Below, piece by piece: positions 63,412-64,000 of a stretch of 64,000 bases of DNA (position 1 is its first letter; every line of letters starts with the position of its first letter). Origin of the DNA: Microbacterium sp. (GTDB taxonomy: Bacteria; Actinomycetota; Actinomycetes; Actinomycetales; Microbacteriaceae); NCBI GenBank assembly GCA_013823625.1, contig PNMM01000001.1, positions 1,116,001 through 1,180,000 on the forward strand, read 5' to 3'. The notes below the pieces were generated by a model. That model saw nothing but the letters and a program-made list of their open reading frames with translations. It had not been told where the DNA came from and made no database searches. The position numbers and the translations under genes were made by a program.

Positions 63412-63975
63412 TCATCCTGCGGCGACCTCGGCGCACTTCTCATCGCTCGCGGCACCGAGGCGGCCATCGCGCGCGACTCGCACGGTCACGCAGACGCGAT
63501 CACCGGCCGAGGCCGCAACGGCGAACTCGGTGGCTCGTTGAAAGGTCTCTGCGCCGTTGGCCACGCTCACCTGATAGGTGTCGTTCGGCTCGACGCCCGG
63601 GTCATTCCACGAAAAGAGCACCGTCGTGCCATCGAGCACAGCGTCAACGTTGCTGACGCGAGGTAGGTCGCGGTCGCCAGACTCAATGGCGATCCAGGTC
63701 GCTGTCGCACCGAGACCGATCACGGCGAGCGCCACGACAACGAGCCCGGCTGCCAACAGTCGACTGCGGGCTGCGAGTCGCCGCGTGGCGGTTCCCACAA
63801 CTTCGGGAGCCGTCTCGGGCACCGCGGTTGAGGCGGCAGTCAAGCGTCGACGTCGCCGCTTTCCGGGAGAGCTGGGCGCGCGGGGCGACACCGCCCGCAC
63901 GATCGTGCGATCGCCGGGGTCACTCATGGTCGCCAGTGCCCAGTCATCCATCGCGATGTCGGCTTGAGTCGTCAT
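63412..63975 (-). CDS. Single-pass membrane protein with one Fn3-like outer domain
   Basis: 187 residues. An Arg-rich cytoplasmic part of about 75 residues (KRRRRR near 38) precedes one membrane segment (LLAAGLVVVALAVIGLGATATW). The outer part (about 100-187) is a Fn3-like domain with two cysteines (RVCVTVRVARDG, DEKCAEV) that could form a disulfide. Similar modules form the extracellular end of some actinobacterial Ser/Thr kinases; here it is separate. Its ATG overlaps the stop of the upstream, off-window gene as ATGA, and the giant gene starts 8 bases later. Threonine-rich Arg/Thr stretches could be kinase targets, but that is a guess. Confidence 0.6.
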   Translation of the reverse strand: MTTQADIAMDDWALATMSDPGDRTIVRAVSPRAPSSPGKRRRRRLTAASTAVPETAPEVVGTATRRLAARSRLLAAGLVVVALAVIGLGATATWIAIESGDRDLPRVSNVDAVLDGTTVLFSWNDPGVEPNDTYQVSVANGAETFQRATEFAVAASAGDRVCVTVRVARDGRLGAASDEKCAEVAAG

Positions 63976-64000
63976 GAGGCCGAGTCCTGCTTCGACACGC
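63972..64000 (-). CDS. Possible C-terminal tail of an upstream gene cut by the window edge
   Basis: Nine codons before a TGA that overlaps the next ATG (ATGA), ending SKQDSAS. The coupling pattern repeats that of the rest of the operon, so a gene most likely continues beyond the window; a Ser/Thr kinase or phosphatase would be expected from related clusters. It is too short to identify. Confidence 0.3.

Overview
This looks like a contiguous chromosomal stretch from a high-GC Gram-positive actinobacterium, most likely Micrococcales/Microbacteriaceae. The evidence is the very GC-rich coding sequence, frequent GTG starts, the order proS, nusA, ylxR, infB, rbfA, a dxr, rseP, ispG block, a maltokinase of the GlgE trehalose/glycogen route, and a large kinase/FN3/MoxR/DUF58/transglutaminase-type cluster typical of Actinobacteria. 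The species assignment is inference. I saw no tRNA, rRNA, CRISPR array, insertion sequence or prophage.

Layout. 1-5.7 kb: a small membrane protein, a TM0106-type nuclease/helicase fusion, dodecin, a MazE/MazF-type toxin-antitoxin pair and an unknown protein. 5.8-9.1 kb: an HtpX-like membrane protease and two tandem paralogous lipoproteins of identical length. 9.2-13 kb: a DarT-like ADP-ribosyltransferase with a Cys cluster, a membrane-anchored GH81-like protein that has lost the catalytic motifs, and a J-domain/NERD-like fusion. 13-18.5 kb: oligopeptidase B, a Pr6Pr-like membrane protein, a PabC-type lyase and maltokinase. 18.5-19.2 kb: a non-coding, repeat-rich stretch beside a truncated AbiEi-like gene. 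19.7-28.9 kb: SNF2 helicase, DUF2207 membrane protein, M20 peptidase, GDPD, an SDR/DUF2867 protein, MutY and a 41-residue membrane peptide.

28.9-40.6 kb, all on the minus strand: dxr, rseP and ispG form one block; proS, a 56-residue overlapping membrane peptide, nusA, ylxR, infB and rbfA form a translation block with strong hairpins in nearly every gap; a two-domain FKBP lipoprotein lies at the high-coordinate end. rimP, normally just upstream of nusA, is not there. 40.6-49.2 kb: an OsmC protein, gabT with an asparaginase, a potABCD-type polyamine ABC transporter, and alanine dehydrogenase; these genes suggest polyamine, GABA and amino-acid nitrogen use.

49.2-64 kb is one minus-strand operon with 4-bp stop/start overlaps at most junctions: a single-pass Fn3-like protein, a ~1,970-residue single-pass giant with an N-terminal propeller-like region, about ten Ig/cadherin-like repeats and three Fn3 domains, a MoxR ATPase, a DUF58 protein, a polytopic transglutaminase-fold protein without the catalytic Cys and His, a zinc-ribbon FHA protein, and an EccC-like FtsK/SpoIIIE ATPase. 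It resembles the cluster I recall from Bifidobacterium as PFNA, extended by a phosphothreonine reader and a secretion-type motor. It is the best candidate here for a poorly described system.

A window-wide pattern: at least ten genes have a TANNNT -10 hexamer 6-8 nt before an ATG/GTG and no visible Shine-Dalgarno, which fits leaderless transcription. Convergent gene pairs are often separated by perfect GC-rich hairpins without a U-tract.
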